The notes under the pieces: model-generated
Told to the model about the DNA's origin: nothing
Seen by the model: only the letters and a program-made list of their open reading frames with translations
Databases searched by the model: none
Position numbers and translations under genes: made by a program
DNA from: Oreocharis arfaki
Taxonomy: Eukaryota > Chordata > Aves > Passeriformes > Paramythiidae
Direction: 5' to 3'
Assembly (NCBI GenBank): GCA_013398015.1
Contig: VZRR01012889.1
Location: 62,001-126,000 of the forward strand
Length of the DNA: 64,000 bases
Shown: positions 44,581 to 58,560 of the stretch, in pieces
Layout of the letters: every line of letters begins with the position of its first letter
Position numbering within the stretch: the first letter of the stretch is position 1

Positions 44581-47500
44581 CTGAAGTGCCCGGCAAAATG
44601 CCTCCTCCCGGGTGTTTTTCGGGGGCTTTCCACTTTACAAGTAAGGAAATGCAAGGTGCTCTGGGACTCCTTTGCCCTCTGTTGGCATCTGCTGCTCTGG
44701 GAGAATTCAGCTTGCTCTGCGTTCACCAGAAAAGACAGATTAGTGCCCAGGAATTAAGTCTTTCATTAGGCTGCCTGGGAATGTCGGTAGAAGGCACTGC
44801 ATGTCTTCCCTTGCATTGTGCCTACAGCAGTGTTGGTGGATAGCTCATGGTTTCTTGGCCTGTGATGATAAAGACAATTGTGTTTTAACTGGGGACAGGA
44901 AGCAGGAGGCTTATATTGGAATGCTGTGTGCAACAATTCGGCAAAACTTGTGGATGAAGTATAGGCACTGTTTTATGGCCACAGAGACCACGTAGATGTT
45001 CGTGTGCATGGAGTGTCCGTGTGCAGCGGGCCACGCGTGACATCGGGAGGGGAGATATTAAAGCCCCTTGTCATGTACAACATAGGAATCCTGTCTCCAG
45101 TTCTTGGAAGCAGCCACAGCAGCTGTGCAATGCATTCCTGGATGTTGGTACGCAGTGGAGTCTCATATAAGAAACTAAGATTTGTAGCCTGGTGGGAGTC
45201 AAAGAGGCTTTGAAAGAGAGTGTGTGAAAGAATAGAAATCTCAGGATACCCCTGATCCACCAATTCCCTTCATGAGAGAACACTAGGAATGCAAGTATCT
45301 TGTGTTCGGTAATGACTTTAATATCAAGAAAGCTTGATTTCAAGGTCCTCTTCCCTGAAGGTCTTCTCTCCTCCCACTGTCCCCACTAGGAGTTTTGTGG
45401 CCAAGTTCTCCGTGGTTTCTTGCAGCCCCTTGGTTTAGCACTGAGCAGCTTCCAGGAGTGCCCCAGACAGACCTGCTGACATCTGCCTGGGGGCTTGGCT
45501 CTCTTTCGTCTCCCCATGGAGAGATGCCATGTGATGTGTGCACTGAAGTGACTTGGTTTAGTAGGGCTCTTCCTTCCTTTTTTTTTGGGGGGGGGGTGGG
45601 GGGGAGGGAACTTTTGTTTTTTGATTCAATCCCTTTGGCTTTCTGCTCCAGCTTCTGAATCTCAGCATCTGTCAGTGGTGCGATAAATTCTCTTTGGTGA
45701 TAAGAGAACAGCTGCCAATAGCAAGAGCAGGGATGTCATCTGGGTTTTCTCCTGCTGTGTGAGCCCTTGCAGTCAGCAGAACCACCCTGTGCACACAGTG
45801 GAGAAGGCACCTCTCCTGCCCAGCCCTCTGTTCTGCTCCCAATTTAGCAACATCTTTTCCCTCCACGTTAAGCAGATGCACACGAACAATTGTGCAGCAT
45901 AAAAGAGTCCTGAACGGAAAGAACTGGAAATAATTCACAAATGGCTTTTTTCTGGATGCATTCTGAAGGTGGAAGTGCTATGGGGACAATAAAGGAATTT
46001 TTTTGAGAACTTAAGGGATTTTCAGGGAAAGAGAGAAGCTGCTTTGGAAAGATTCTTAATCATGTGGGGTGGTGTTTCCTAGCACAACAGTCTGCTTCCA
46101 GTGAAATTGGTAAAAAAATTGGAAAAAAAATTGGTAGAGGAAAAAGATTCCTTTCTGTGGAGTCTTGAATTTTAGGTGCATTGCATTTGGGTTTTTTGTT
46201 TTTCAGATTTAAAGGTCTCTCTAACTCCTGCCTGCCTATAAAATTTTATCATGGCTGGAATTCATGCTACAACAGAAGGCATTTCGAGACCAATTATTTT
46301 GACTAGAGAGGTTTTGCTTCTGTAGTTGGGGGTAAGTTTAGTTGATGTATTTATAATGAGGGTGAAACTCCAGGAATTGTGGACAGCTTTGGCCCATGAG
46401 GTAATTTTGGAGAAGTATGTGGGTTTGAGACTTTCTGTTAAAGAACCAGACTGTTCCTCTGGAAGTCTGAGGCTCCCCTCACCTGGTTGGAATCTGACAG
46501 CAAATTTACCAAAGGGGGATTGTGTTTCTAAGGCACTTAAAAGTCAAACTAGCCTTTCTGTAAAGTCATCCCGTGGGTTTTGCTGCAAAGCCTCTCTGGT
46601 GCTGATGGATATCTCCAGGTATTGGAGTGCTGTTCTAAGTAGGACCACAGACACATGTTTGTGTTTGGTTCTGGTGAGGAGTTCTATGCTGAAATCAATT
46701 GGACCTTTTCCAAAATTCCTCCCAAACTTTTAGTGTGCTTTTTAGTCTGATCTATGAAGTACTGCTTTAATCCCAGACAAGGCCTAGGTATTGACATTTG
46801 GGATCATCTCTCTGCACTTCCTTTTGGCTTGTTTTTTCGTCATCTGCCAAGACGAACACATGCAAATCATGTTTTTTTCCTGTCCGTGTTGCTAAATGCC
46901 ACAATCTCTGAGTAGCAGTGGTGTAGTTTGAGAACTGGTGATATCAAAATGAAGGTTTGCCTTGCCTCCCAAAATGCTCCAGAAAGACCCAGGAAATGGG
47001 GAGGAAATTATTGTCCTGTTTGGCTCACTGCACTGTGGATATTGTTGCCTGCCTGCCTGCCTGCTTGGGGTTTTCCCCTTGCTACTTAGTTTGTCTTCGG
47101 GTAGGTTTTCCTCAGTTGTTTTGAGTACTAAAATTGGAATTCCATGATCTTCTGAAGATACACAGGTCATCTTCCCTCTCTTACCCTCATTCTCTGTTTC
47201 GCTTCATTAAGTCATGGAGACTCTTAAATGCCAAGGAGGAGGCTGTGCATTAGGAAGGGCTGGGATGTCGGTGAAGAACCGAGTACAGTGTAACAAGTCC
47301 TGCAATTGTTTTTAACCCCTTAGTTTGTGATGTCTTGTGTTTGTTTGTCTACTTTTCATGCCAGTAGATGCCCCAGTCCCATCTCCATGTGGGCCTGGGA
47401 GACCTGGAATGCTCCTTTTCAGCTATTACTTGGACTAAAAATTCTCTGCAGTGAAGAGAGGGAAGGGAATCGGTAACCTGCTTTCCTACCTAATTTTTCC

Positions 47501-50210
47501 CTTGTTTCATCAAATTATTTGGCCATTTCATCTATTAATTCTACATATTTAAGCTAATGTGTTGATTTTTTAAAGTTGTCAAATGTTAAGCCAGGTCCAC
47601 AGAAAATTATTTCCCAGTCTTAGAAGCATCTGCTGGAATTTTCCTGTTCTCCAGTTGCATCCTCCTTGCCATTTCCTTTCACAAACCATGATGTGTACTG
47701 TACCTCATCAGTCATACAGAACTCACGAGCATGTCCCACAAGTGGCTGCAGAGCACTTGGATTTGACCAGCCTCGAGAATTCTGTTCTGCTTCTTCTCCT
47801 TTCTCTGTGACCTTGGAATGACAGTAACCCAGTGTTCTGGGAAAAACGAGCCAGTGATTGAACTCCCTGTCTGTGCTGTGTACATTGAGCTGTGAGGAGT
47901 TAGAATTCTGCTACTCTTGCCCAAAGCCCATCTTGATTCTGTTTCCTGTTTTCCTACAATCTGCTAAGCTGATGGATGCCTTCTGACGGTGTTCTGCTGT
48001 CGGAGTGACTGCTGGAATGAAAGCTTTGTGCTCTGCACAAGACACAGTGCTGGAGCCGCAGTTGTGTCAGCCTGTGCTGTGTCACTGGGAAGTGATCTTA
48101 CCAACATGTGAAGTGTGCTCTTCCCCCGCTGAGATCTGATTCCTCCCGACGTGCTGCATGGCAGGAGTGACTCCTGAAAGCCTGCAGATGATCTGTGCTG
48201 CCGGGGAGGGGTTTGGAGTGGGAATCCAAGAGCAGCGTGGGCATGTGGAGCTGCTCGCAGCTCCCTTGCCTGTCCTAGGGCCATGTGTCATGGAGAGCCA
48301 TCGGGCTTGGCTACTCTGGGTATTCCTGGCAAGCCGGGACTTTTTTCAGCAGCCTTGCAAGGAGTTGAATGGCCGCAGATGCTTCCTCCTGACTGGAGCT
48401 GGGAGTTTGAAGGGCAGCTGAATTTGCTAATGTTGGTGCTTTGATGCAGAGTGTGAGAAATGGTGATGAGGCATGAGGCAGAACAGCTTGCTCGATTGCT
48501 GCTGGAGTGACTCCGCAGTGCTGACAGTAGTTAAAAACATGGCTTTGGTGCATAGGCTTAGTTAATATATAGAACTTGGAAGGCAGCTCGGAACAGCTAT
48601 GGGCAATGGCCACAGGCTCTCTCTGTCTGTCTCTTTTTAATAGAGTCACTTCCCTGCCCAGAACTGCACTTTAATTTTCAGTCTCTTTAGGGTCATTAGA
48701 GAAGACTGACATTTTGGGAACATTTGTACAGTGCGAGTATGAATAACAGTATCCATGCTTTGTCCTGCAAGGGGATGTGCAGTGAGGTCAGAGTTATTTT
48801 CCTGGTTGTTAGCAGTGGTGACTTTTTTGTTTCAAGTATAAAACATGGTGTTCTTTTTGCTGGAGAGTTAGTCTAATGCAAAGGCTCAGCTGGGGTCAAC
48901 TAGAACCAGGACATACTGGACAGGCTGTGCTTTCTTGGGACCACAGGACATGACTGGGTTAACTTCCCAGAGGAACCTCTCCTGCAGTAGGAAAGTGACT
49001 TTAACAGCTGTAGCTCTCTGCCTGGCCCTCTCTTCTGCACATCAAGTAGGAAGAGCAAGTAACTCTGCCGCTTGTGAGAAGTCTGGCTGGCACAAGAACC
49101 ACACTGAACATGGCTGACACCTCACATCCAACGACCATCCTGCTTGTGTTCAGACAGCCCAGTATGCCCTCATCCTCACCTCCTTGGCTATCCAGAAACT
49201 GTGTCAGTGGTTCGGGAAGAGAGACTTCTTAGCTCCTACCTGGCCTCATTGGTTATGATGCTGTAGGAAGCAAAATCCCAACAGAAGCATGCCTTGCAGG
49301 CAGCTGGGAAGGGCTGTGGTGTTCCTCAGGTCATGCAGAGACCTGCCGCTGCCAGCCGGAGTGAGAGGGAGCTGCAGGATGGGCAGCAACAACCCAGGAG
49401 AACAGATGACCTTGACTGCACATCCATCTCTCTGTATCCAAGTCCTTTCAACTTTGTCAGAGCTTTTCAGATAATTTTCTCAATTAACAATTGATGTGCC
49501 AGCTGTTTCTAAGGTGGGATCAGATGGGGAACTTGGTCACTCACGTTGGCGATTGGTCGCTCTGTGGGTGATCCCACTGACTTCAGTGGGAGTGCTCGCT
49601 GGGGAGGGAGATTGACCCAGGACAAGGGGGATCCTTCCTGCGCAGTACCAGCAGCTCTCCTTACACAGTGCAGGTGGGGGAATGGTCAAAGAGACAGCAA
49701 TCTTGGATTTTTTGTTTAGCCTCAAAGTAGTCATCCTTGTGTTCTCCAGGTTAAGACATGCATCACCTCACGGAAGTGAATGCCAAATGCCCCTGGAGTT
49801 GCTGAAAGAATATTTATCAACATTTCTCTCTTCACCACATTGCATTTAAAAAAAATCCCAAAACAAAAAAACCACAAAAAAACCCCAACAAAAAACCTGC
49901 AGCCTCATTATTATTTCAGTGTAACTTGTGCCATGAGGAGATCAAGCAAGCATGTCAGTGTGTGACTGTCAGCGTGAAGAGACCAACTGTGGCTCTGTGT
50001 GTGAGCGAGTTCTGGGCACGCTACGTCAGGGGCACTGGTGAGTTCCTTTCAGGCTGCTGGAATGCTTTTTAGGGGGTTTTTTTGTTTGTTTGTTTGTGGT
50101 TTTTTTGATGGACTAGTAAGTTATTAGGATGTGGACTTGTCAAACAGGCTTGCCAGGTTTTCAGCAGTTATCCCAAGTGGGCTGCCTAAAAAAGGGCTGG
50201 CACTGCATCA
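44581..50210. other. Intergenic DNA, no gene seen
   Basis: Open frames up to 135 codons occur on both strands but none resembles a protein I recognise. A short gcct tetranucleotide run lies at about 47047-47062 and an A/C-rich tract at about 49848-49895. No tRNA, rRNA or complete transposon was seen. Confidence 0.55.
45584..45608. repeat. Poly-G tract after a T run
   Basis: A T run (45578-45586) is followed by ten G, one T, seven G, A, GGG. It can in principle form a G-quadruplex on the + strand. Such mononucleotide runs are also error-prone in sequencing. Confidence 0.85.
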
Positions 50211-50214
50211 CATG

Positions 50215-50600
50215 GAATGACCGATGATATGTCATATATTTTTAATAGGCAAAATGTTTTAATAAACATTCTCCCTCCTAAAATACTGGATTTTAAAATA
50301 GGTTTTAGCCTTGAGCCATGTAGCTACCCAGCTGTGAATTTTATAAGGCAACAATCTCCACACCATTAGATGTTATGACTGATATGCCAGTGATGGCAAT
50401 AGTAAGTATTTCCACACATTAAAAAAGTTTCCAGTAGCAGTTAAAGGAAGTATGGCTTTACTTGGAAGATTTTCTCAGCTCAAAATTAAAGCAATTAAAT
50501 AAAATTATGAAGTCAGCCATGTACTATCTTCTACTGAGCTGCAAGTTCTGTGTATTGAAGCCATGCTGATTGCTGCGCCTGACAGCTTTAATCACATCGC
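50215..50600. promoter_or_regulatory. Candidate conserved non-coding element B
   Basis: AT-rich sequence with tttttaatagg, ttttaataaac and gcaattaaataaaat, with no open frame. Even base composition without repeats suggests a constrained element, but this is an impression from composition and motifs only. Confidence 0.22.
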
Positions 50601-53219
50601 CCGATGCTTTTGAACATCGACATTATTTTTCTTTTCTTGTGATTTCTACATCCTTAGCTACTAAAAATTCAGCTGGAAGGTTACACCATGGGGCAGATGA
50701 AACCCCAACATGTTCTACCACAGTTGTCTTGGTTTGTAGGAAAAGCCTGCTTGGGTTGTTGGATATTTTCTCTGGGTTGCAGCAGTTAACTTGTTTTATT
50801 TAGAAGTGTTTGGGACCAAGTCTCAAGTTGAAAGGTGATCCAGTGGTCCCTCTTTGGGCAACCCAGGTCCCTCCTGTACAGTGACTTCTGTGCAGTGATC
50901 AGTAAATCACCTAGCCTGCTGGAGATCTGTTCTCCACAGCCTAAACCTACTAGCAAGTTACACACTGTCCTTCTTGAAAATATCCCACCGCTTATCCACC
51001 ACAGAGAGTGAAATCTGAGTGTTTGTGTGTGTCTGAAAGAGAGAGCTGATTGATGTGAACTTCTGCTCTTTGTCATTCTTTCTTGCCTCCTCTGTGAGCT
51101 GTAGTGATCCTTTGGTACACAAGGCACACATGGGATAAGAGAGTTTATAAAGTTGAAAACAAGTGTTGTCGTTTATGGGCTCTTTGCTGTTTGGGCTGCG
51201 ATAAAGCAGATGTGGCTTTTGTGACTATTTTTAATTTAAGTTCGGCACTGGGGCATTTAATTACTTTACAGAAAATCCCCTTTTTTCAAACCAAAGGTAT
51301 GGGTTAAAATTCCAGTAGTCATTTAGAAATTGTGCAGAAGGTCATTCTTTTAATAGTTTACAATTAGTTTCAAGCTGTAGAAGGTGACAGCAGGCTTTCT
51401 GCCATGGTCCTGTAGGACAGAAATAGAAGCACAAACATGGCTTGAAAAATCTGACAAGAGCTGATACCAGGGTGGTGTTAATCCTTTGCAGCCTCCACAG
51501 TTCCATCCAGCACTGGTGCTGCCAGCTCTCTGGTGAGCTGATAGAGCTGTAGTGAACAGTCCAATGGCTCAGCTCTGTCCTGTCAGGTTTTTTTCTTCTG
51601 GTATCACTAAAAGGTACTCACATTTCTAGCAATGCAGGAAGGAACTTTTCATGGCTGCTCACGTGGTGATTTGTTTTACCAGCAAAGAGGGATTCCATAG
51701 CATTAGACTTCTCAGATTTGGTATGTCTCTGGTTTTGGCGGCTGAACCAGAAGACCCTTGAAGAGAAGTTAGAAAATTGCTTGTGCAGTTTCACATGTTT
51801 TTTGCATTTAGATAAATGGTGGCCTTCCTTCCACAGAGGAATGAGTTGCTGTTACTCCATAGTTTTGGCATTATCTGTTGGTGATGGCCAGGGAGAAGAG
51901 AACCCAGAGGTCTGGGTGCTGGCTGCTCTAAGGGTAAATGACACCAAGCAGCCTCTGTCCCACTGGGCTTTCCAGTCCAGAAGATCCATCACAACAAAGG
52001 AATTAAAATACCACAAAGTCACTGAACCAAGTCCCCACTCAGGAGACTCTTGGGTTTACCTGGTGGTCTCATGGTGCTCCTAGCAAAGGAGTGAAAATAA
52101 TTTTGCCTGATGCTGTGGTATAGGGTAAGGCTTTGGAAAGGCACGTCCAGATGTGCCTTTTGGTGTCCATTTCTGTTTCAAGTAATTCAGGTTTCTCGTA
52201 CTTCAGAGCAAGTGACAGCACATCCCCAGCTCTGAAGTTGCTGTGGTGCCTAAAACTCTCCCAGGGATTTGTGCAGCCTTATCACCTGCACTCCTGAGCA
52301 GGCTTAGGGGTCTGCAGGATGGGATTTGGCATTGAGCAGGATAAAGCCTTCCTGCAGGTTATCTCTTGTGATGGGATCTTGTTTCCTAACACTAGTCATG
52401 TGTCGCTCACTCCCATACCACTCCTCTCCCTGTTCCTCCTGTGATGTCTGTAAGGAGCAGTTAATTAAATGGCAATGATTCCTCTTAGATGAAAGATCGA
52501 GTCAGGTAAGTTGCTGCTTGTTTTGCTCTGACTGCTGTGTCTATTAGGCAGTGATTTCTGGCACCTTCTCCTTGCTGCTGTCACCCCTCATAAACTCCCT
52601 TCCCAGGGGCCTGACAAACTTGTGTGGCACTGGAGAGCAGCATGGCTTACCTGCTATGAGAGGGTATCCTGCCCCAGCTGCCCTGGAGCTTGGGGCTGGG
52701 GGAGAGCTGCAGAGCTGCATGCTCTGCTCTGGCATTGCAGGGAGGGCCAGAGCAGGTGGTGGGGAGCAGGGGCCTGTGGTGGGGAGGAGAGGAGGGGGTT
52801 CTGCCTCTGCCCCGTTAGCACCCAACCCAGCCTGGGGTGGAGGTGGAGGGGGAAGAGGCAGCACAGTGACCTCATTCCATGTTTCTCTGCGTGCCAGGTG
52901 TTCCTGCAGGCTGAGAAGAGCCCTTCGGTCACGAGGACGGGGCAGAGGGACCCCGTGTGTGTGGTAAGTGTCATGAGCAACCATCTCCTCCTCCCCAGCA
53001 CGCTGAGAAGGGACAGGTAATTTGCTTCCTCCCGCAGGGAAGAGGAGCTGTGGCAGGCCCTCCATTCCATGCCGTGTGACAGCACGTGGACCCCCAATCC
53101 CCAGGTGCTCCCAGGAAGCGCCGCCGCCATAGCGGGAGGGCAGTGCCACACACACAGCACAGCGCTGGCATGGCCTGCGTGGGGATCTGGTTAAGTCTTG
53201 AAAGACTTTGTGGGTTATG
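50601..53219. other. Intergenic DNA with a GC-rich block
   Basis: About 52640-53160 is GC-rich and carries overlapping long open frames on both strands (up to 203 codons), low in recognisable motifs and rich in Pro, Gly and Ser, as expected from composition. No gene is supported. Confidence 0.5.
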
Positions 53220-54080
53220 ACATTCCCCTAAATGTGCTGAGCTTTCTTTAACCTTTCATAAAACATTGTGATCTTTATGGACTGTATCATATTGTGCAGT
53301 AATGTGCTTTATTGTCCACAGAATAAGCTTTTCTTAAAGATAATTGGAAAGCTGGAAATGGCTGCTATCGGCTGACTTTTTTTTTTTTAATACATTATTT
53401 CTGAAATGGGCCTGGTGTAATAATGACCCTATCTGTTCAAGATTTAAGATTTGTCTTGGCAGAGAAAATTGATCCATTTCACCTTTGTCTAATGGAAATT
53501 TTTATCTGGGATTATCTGTTTATGTAAATGAATGTTCCTCTGAAAAGAGAACTTGAGGGGGCTGTAAATCTCAGTGACACTTTGGTTTCATGGGGGGAAA
53601 ATTGGAAAGGATTCTAGTATTTATCTGACTGAAATTGGTTATAAAAACAAAATTATCTTCATGTACCTGCTGCATCTGATGTTTCCTGGAATTTCATTAC
53701 CTTTTTGAATAATGCAGCATCATACTATATACAGGATTCACTGTGATTAGCCCCGAAATTGTTGGGGGGGTGTTTGCCAGCACTGTAATTATCAGGAAAA
53801 GGCAACGTGTTTGGGGCAGTGGGATTCTGATTCCTGCCCTAATGGGTACCAATTAGCACAGTCACATTATTCAGAGGCTCTGAGGAGAGCAGGGGATATA
53901 TACCACATGACTGTTTTTCCTTACAAGTTATGTGGGGCTTTTTTAAACTGAGGAGTGAACCTAATTACAGAGGAAAATGTCTTCGGGTAATCAGCTTTTG
54001 TTTACAGTTTGCAGAACAGGACTGTGAATGTAGCATTTAAACCAGTATTTTAAACATCATCTTTGAAAGCAGTTCTGCCA
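53220..54080. promoter_or_regulatory. Candidate conserved non-coding element C
   Basis: This 860-bp AT-rich block contains many SOX-like (attgtg, acattgtgatc), TAAT-type and GATA-type motifs (ttatctg at about 53502 and 53623) and lacks coding potential. It is the longest enhancer-like stretch in the window. The TTTTTTTTTT run at about 53379 is the only low-complexity part. Confidence 0.3.
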
Positions 54081-54549
54081 TTAAAGAGACAGCCTAGGTT
54101 TTTTTTGCCAAGTTTCCTCTTGAGCTCTAGATGACACATCCTGGCCGGGCTAGATCGTGGCTGGGATTGCCATGCCAAACACAGCGCTTGGCTTGTGCCT
54201 GCTAACCGTACAAGCGCTTGTCTAAGATTGCTGCTGCGAGTACCACCTCTTCGCTGGCGCTCCGTGGTGCTGAGCAGGAGTGGAGAGCTGGGGTGATGGA
54301 CCTATTGCTGTATTTAAAGAGCCGCTATGCAAGAAGATGCAACTTTTGGGATTACTTTAAAATTAACCGAGGTGAAAACCCCCTGTGTTTTCACATGAAG
54401 CAAGGCTGCTTTGTACACGTCTGATCCTTGCCATCTGTGGCACACCAAAAAGGATTTTGTAGGTATAACGACATGATAGTGCCCTTTGTCCATGCCCAGA
54501 GGGAGCATACACACCCGGAAGAATACACATCGGACCTGAACATGCATTT

Positions 54550-55360
54550 AACAGGTGAAACTTCTGGTTGCTATTGCTTAGCATGAAATACCTGCTCATC
54601 TGGAGCAGAGGAAAAGTGGTTTGCATCTGGGAGCCATCAAAGAATGCACTTCAAGGTACAAAACAACACCCTGTATTGGTACATCTAATTAAGTGGCCTA
54701 ATTTTCAAGCATCTTTCAAAGCTTCTGGTTGCTCAGAGCTTTTTGAAATCACCTCCCTGGCCTAGCTGCCCAAGTGGAGGATAGGAGCCTGATTTGGGAG
54801 GTGGATCATCCGAGTGTTCCTGGGCTGACTGCAATGGGAATTAGGCCTAAAGCTCTAATGAGGACGGGATTTCCCTGCTGCAGTTAAAAATCACGGCTCT
54901 AACTGGTGCTGTGAAGAGGTGCACCACGACTTCTTCAGCCTAACACAACAGTTAGCACTAAAAATATTTTTTAAAAACTACTGAAAACAGAAAATCAGCA
55001 CTTTACCATGGCTTTCACTCTGTTATAGCTTCCATGTCTGAATGTTGCTCAATTTATTTCCATAAAACTTCAGGCAGCAACATTCCCTGCCCAAGTTTGT
55101 GACTTTCTGCTCCACATTTCAGGCAGTCATTTCAGTTGGAAATATACATTATTACCAGCTCATTAAATCCAAAATAAATGAAGTGGAAAATTACAGAACT
55201 CCATGGATTACAGTGCACCCAACTCAAAATAGAAGTGTGTGATTAAAAACAAAATGGTCTGCATTTAAAAAATGGATTAATAGTTTTGGGCCCAGCTGGC
55301 AAAATATCACATGAAATGTGTTTTCAGACTAGGAGTAATGTAAAATAAATGTCACTAACG
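54550..55360. promoter_or_regulatory. Candidate conserved non-coding element D
   Basis: It includes aattaagtggcctaatt (about 54688) and caatgggaattaggcc with ctctaatgagg (about 54832-54862), then an AT-rich part to 55360. Dense TAAT cores and the lack of repeats suggest an enhancer. Evidence is compositional only. Confidence 0.22.
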
Positions 55361-58300
55361 ATGCTCAAGGTGGGCCTCTACAAGAACAGGACTTTGCAAT
55401 ACACAGGCTCAAATAAAAAAAAAAAAAGGAAAAAAAAGAAATGGATATATTTGTAGTGTAAAGGACTAAAATACAGGAGAGGCACTTCGTCAATGTGGGG
55501 AGGAGGACAAGGCTTTGCTTTGCCTCAGCTGAAGTGTAAAAGCACTTGTAATTCTTGCAGAACTGGAGCATGGTTAGGCTCTGCGGCCTTGCTTGTTTGC
55601 CTTGAAGGTAACAGTGATGATAACCGTGAAAAATAACCACAATTACACTCCTAGGCAAAAGAATAACAACAAATACATTCCTAGACAAAAGCCCTGGGGC
55701 TTGACAACAGTTTGGTTGGCAGCACCAACAGCCCAGCATTAGGTAGCATTGCACAGGTAAATTACCTCCTCCTTGCAGCACAGGCAGTTTGAAAGAGGTG
55801 AGTGTATGTATGAACATTTGCGTCTTTAATCTCTGCTGTTTAACTCATTTCCTCTGGTCTGGGTCCAGTTTCACTAGAGGTTAAGAGAAATGAGGCTGAA
55901 AGAGCGGTGAAACAGGTATGTTTTATCTCATGTTGCTATTTAGTAGTGAAGTAGAAAATGAACAGTTAGGAATGAGGCAACGTGAGAAGAGACAGATAGG
56001 ATTTTGCAAGACAAATAAAAGTCGATTTCCTCATGGCATTTTACCAGATCTTCCAGGCTTTGGAACTATTCCCAGGTTGGGGTAAGTCTTATTGTTCCTC
56101 AGGAGGTACAGAAGAAGAGAATAGTTTCCAAAGAGTGGCATAAAGTATATTAAACACTAAAGGAAGAATCAAGTTTGCATAGTCAAAAACTCAGCAGGAT
56201 TTTTTCCTGGTTTGTCCTACAACAGTGTGTAATTGCTGCTCTTGGGCTGTGCTTTGTGTGCGAGCCAGACCTGGAGAAAGGGACTTTTGGCTACACAGTG
56301 GGCAGTTTGCAGGTTCAGAAATGGGGGTTCCTTACTTGTGCTCAATTTAATGTCTGTCTGGCTTGTGTGGCAGAGCACAGCAACCCTGCATCCCTGCCTC
56401 TGTTCTGCAGCCTCCAAGAGCTGTTCCACACAATGGAGAAGGGAGGAAGGGAAAAAAAAAGGGCCATCTGTAGCTGCAGATGGGGATTTGTGGACGGGGT
56501 ACAAGTTGCAGTCACTGAGTAAGCAGAGATGCCCAAAATATGTCACCCAAATTGACCAATCAGGCTGGGAAGGGGAGCATTAGCCCGTTTGGATGCATGG
56601 TCAGACAGACCCACCCCAGCAACTGTGCAGCACGCGCAGGCAGCCAGGCGCTCCATCAGCTTCCCGCTGCGCTCTGCAGCCAGAGAGACGAGCTGCTTTT
56701 ACCTGGCAGCTTGGCTCAGACCTCCCCCCACTAGCAGGTGTCATTGGGCTTGTTCAGAACATGTTGCAAGAAATCTTTTCCTTTTAATGTGTAGAGTTTT
56801 TTAAGGGATGATGTGAGATCTTTTATACTATTTGTGAGCTGAGATGCAGTTTGGTGACCAAGTGTTGTGATGCTGCAGTTGGTGAATGGATTGTGTTTTG
56901 TTTGGCCAGGTGACAGCTAGACTTGCTCCAATTACCTAGATTTCTTTTCTGTTCTAGGAGATGACAAATCCCCCACAATGCTGCATTTATTGGGGAGATT
57001 AATTCTAAGGAGAAAAACTCCTCTGTCCTGTTCTTGGAGAAAGATTTTGTTAGAGTGGAAGCTGTATGCATTCCGGTACACCACATCAATATTACAACCT
57101 TATTGCAAGCTGGTGAATCTTTTCTTTGCATTCCCTTCCAAAAGAGCTCATCAAACCCAGCCTGCTGTCCATAGAAATTTTTTTTCATTTCTATTGAGCG
57201 TTCCAGGTTGCTGTTGTCCTGCTTCAGCAGAGGGAAGTGCTGCAGAGCTGGGAGGTGGTGGTTTGGCAGAGTTTTCTCTCAAAGCAGGCTGGCCAGTGCC
57301 GAAGGGATAGGTGGGTTCCCTGCACACAGATGAACTGGTGTGGATGGGCAGATGGAAATTAGGTAAGAGGAAGACTTAACTGTGGCAGTATGAGTTCTCT
57401 GAGGAAAACCTCAGTGAGGATGATGAGCTCATGGAGTGGTCTCCGAGGTAGAAACTAGGTAGAAACTAATTTTGCAATGAGGATTTTTTAAAGTCGGGGA
57501 AGTTCCCATGAGGATCAGACATTCATCCATTAGCACATCTTTCATGCTGATACGCTTTGCCATAGCTTATGGTCATGTCAAAAAAGCCAAGCTGCGTTCC
57601 CTCAGAGGATGTTCTGAGGAGGCCATTGAGTCCTGTCCAGACTTGCAGGACAGGAGGTGGGACAAAGCTTGTAGCTGTGACGAGCACTGTGTAGGGTTGT
57701 TGGTTGGTCACTGCATCAAAGTATGTGTCAGCTGGTCATATCTAGCCAAGCCTGATGGCAGTCCCATCAGTTCGGCAGTTGAGCGATCTGCACCTACTGG
57801 AATGGAGTAGCTCTAGACCTCCAGGAGCACAGCTGAGATCACAGGTGCTCTGGGCAGGCCATGAAACACAGTGACTTGTACGGCTGGTCCAGTGCACTGC
57901 TTGTTGCTGAGTCCCCAGGAGGATTTTAGGGTGCCAGTGTCTGCTACCTTTCCTAGTGAGCTCTTGAGATCACTATAAGAATTGGTGTGGAGCGCAGAGG
58001 GGAGAGCAGTGCAAATGCTTTGGGTGCCTTTCCTTGGAAGCAGTGGCAGACAGGCGCTGGATGCAGCTGTAAAGCGGGAGCAAGGGGAGGTCTGGCCACA
58101 GGCTTGGGGTCCCTCAGAACAGCTTTTCTTCAGCTGGGGGCTGAGATTCAAACTGCCATGACCGCTGCTGAAGGTGCATTTGGGGTTTCAGACCTCAGCT
58201 GACAGGCTGCACTTAGGCATACTGCATTTGCTTGCCAAGTACCCAGAGCCAGGTTTTATTTCAGAGTGGGCAGTTGTGACCGTGGCAGTTCAGCCTCGCA

Positions 58301-58369
58301 AGCATTTTCTTCGTCTGTATTTCATGACACTTGTTCTTTGAAATGGGCCTGGTGTTTTGTGAGCTGTAA
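55361..58369. other. Intergenic DNA, no gene seen
   Basis: It contains an A-rich tract at about 55417-55441 and an 11-bp tandem duplication (aggtagaaact twice, 57446-57467). Open frames up to 150 codons have no recognisable protein. Confidence 0.55.
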
Positions 58370-58560
58370 AGTGTGGCGAGCCTGCTTTCACGGGACTGCA
58401 GAGCAACAAGCCTCCTTTTAATGCCTTTCAGGATGGCTCCATTATTAATGGTGTCACTGAAAATATTCCCTTTTACTTAGGGGCGAGTATAGTCTGCTTC
58501 ACAAATCATCCAGATAAAAGCTGTATGCACAGGGGGTAGCATTTTCTTTAAGGTATGGCA
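58370..58560. promoter_or_regulatory. Candidate conserved non-coding element E
   Basis: A short block with ttttaatgcctttcagg and ccattattaatggtgtcac, the latter containing the imperfect palindrome CCATTATTAATGG. The TAAT-rich core is of the type bound by paired homeodomains. Confidence 0.25.

Noticed and set aside
46195..46250. Stretch resembling a CR1 phrase (atttaaaggtctctctaac)
   Set aside because: Too short and without neighbouring CR1 sequence or terminal octamers to support a call.
52544..53155. Overlapping long open frames on both strands
   Set aside because: GC-rich composition leaves few stops. No recognisable protein and several frames are open at once.
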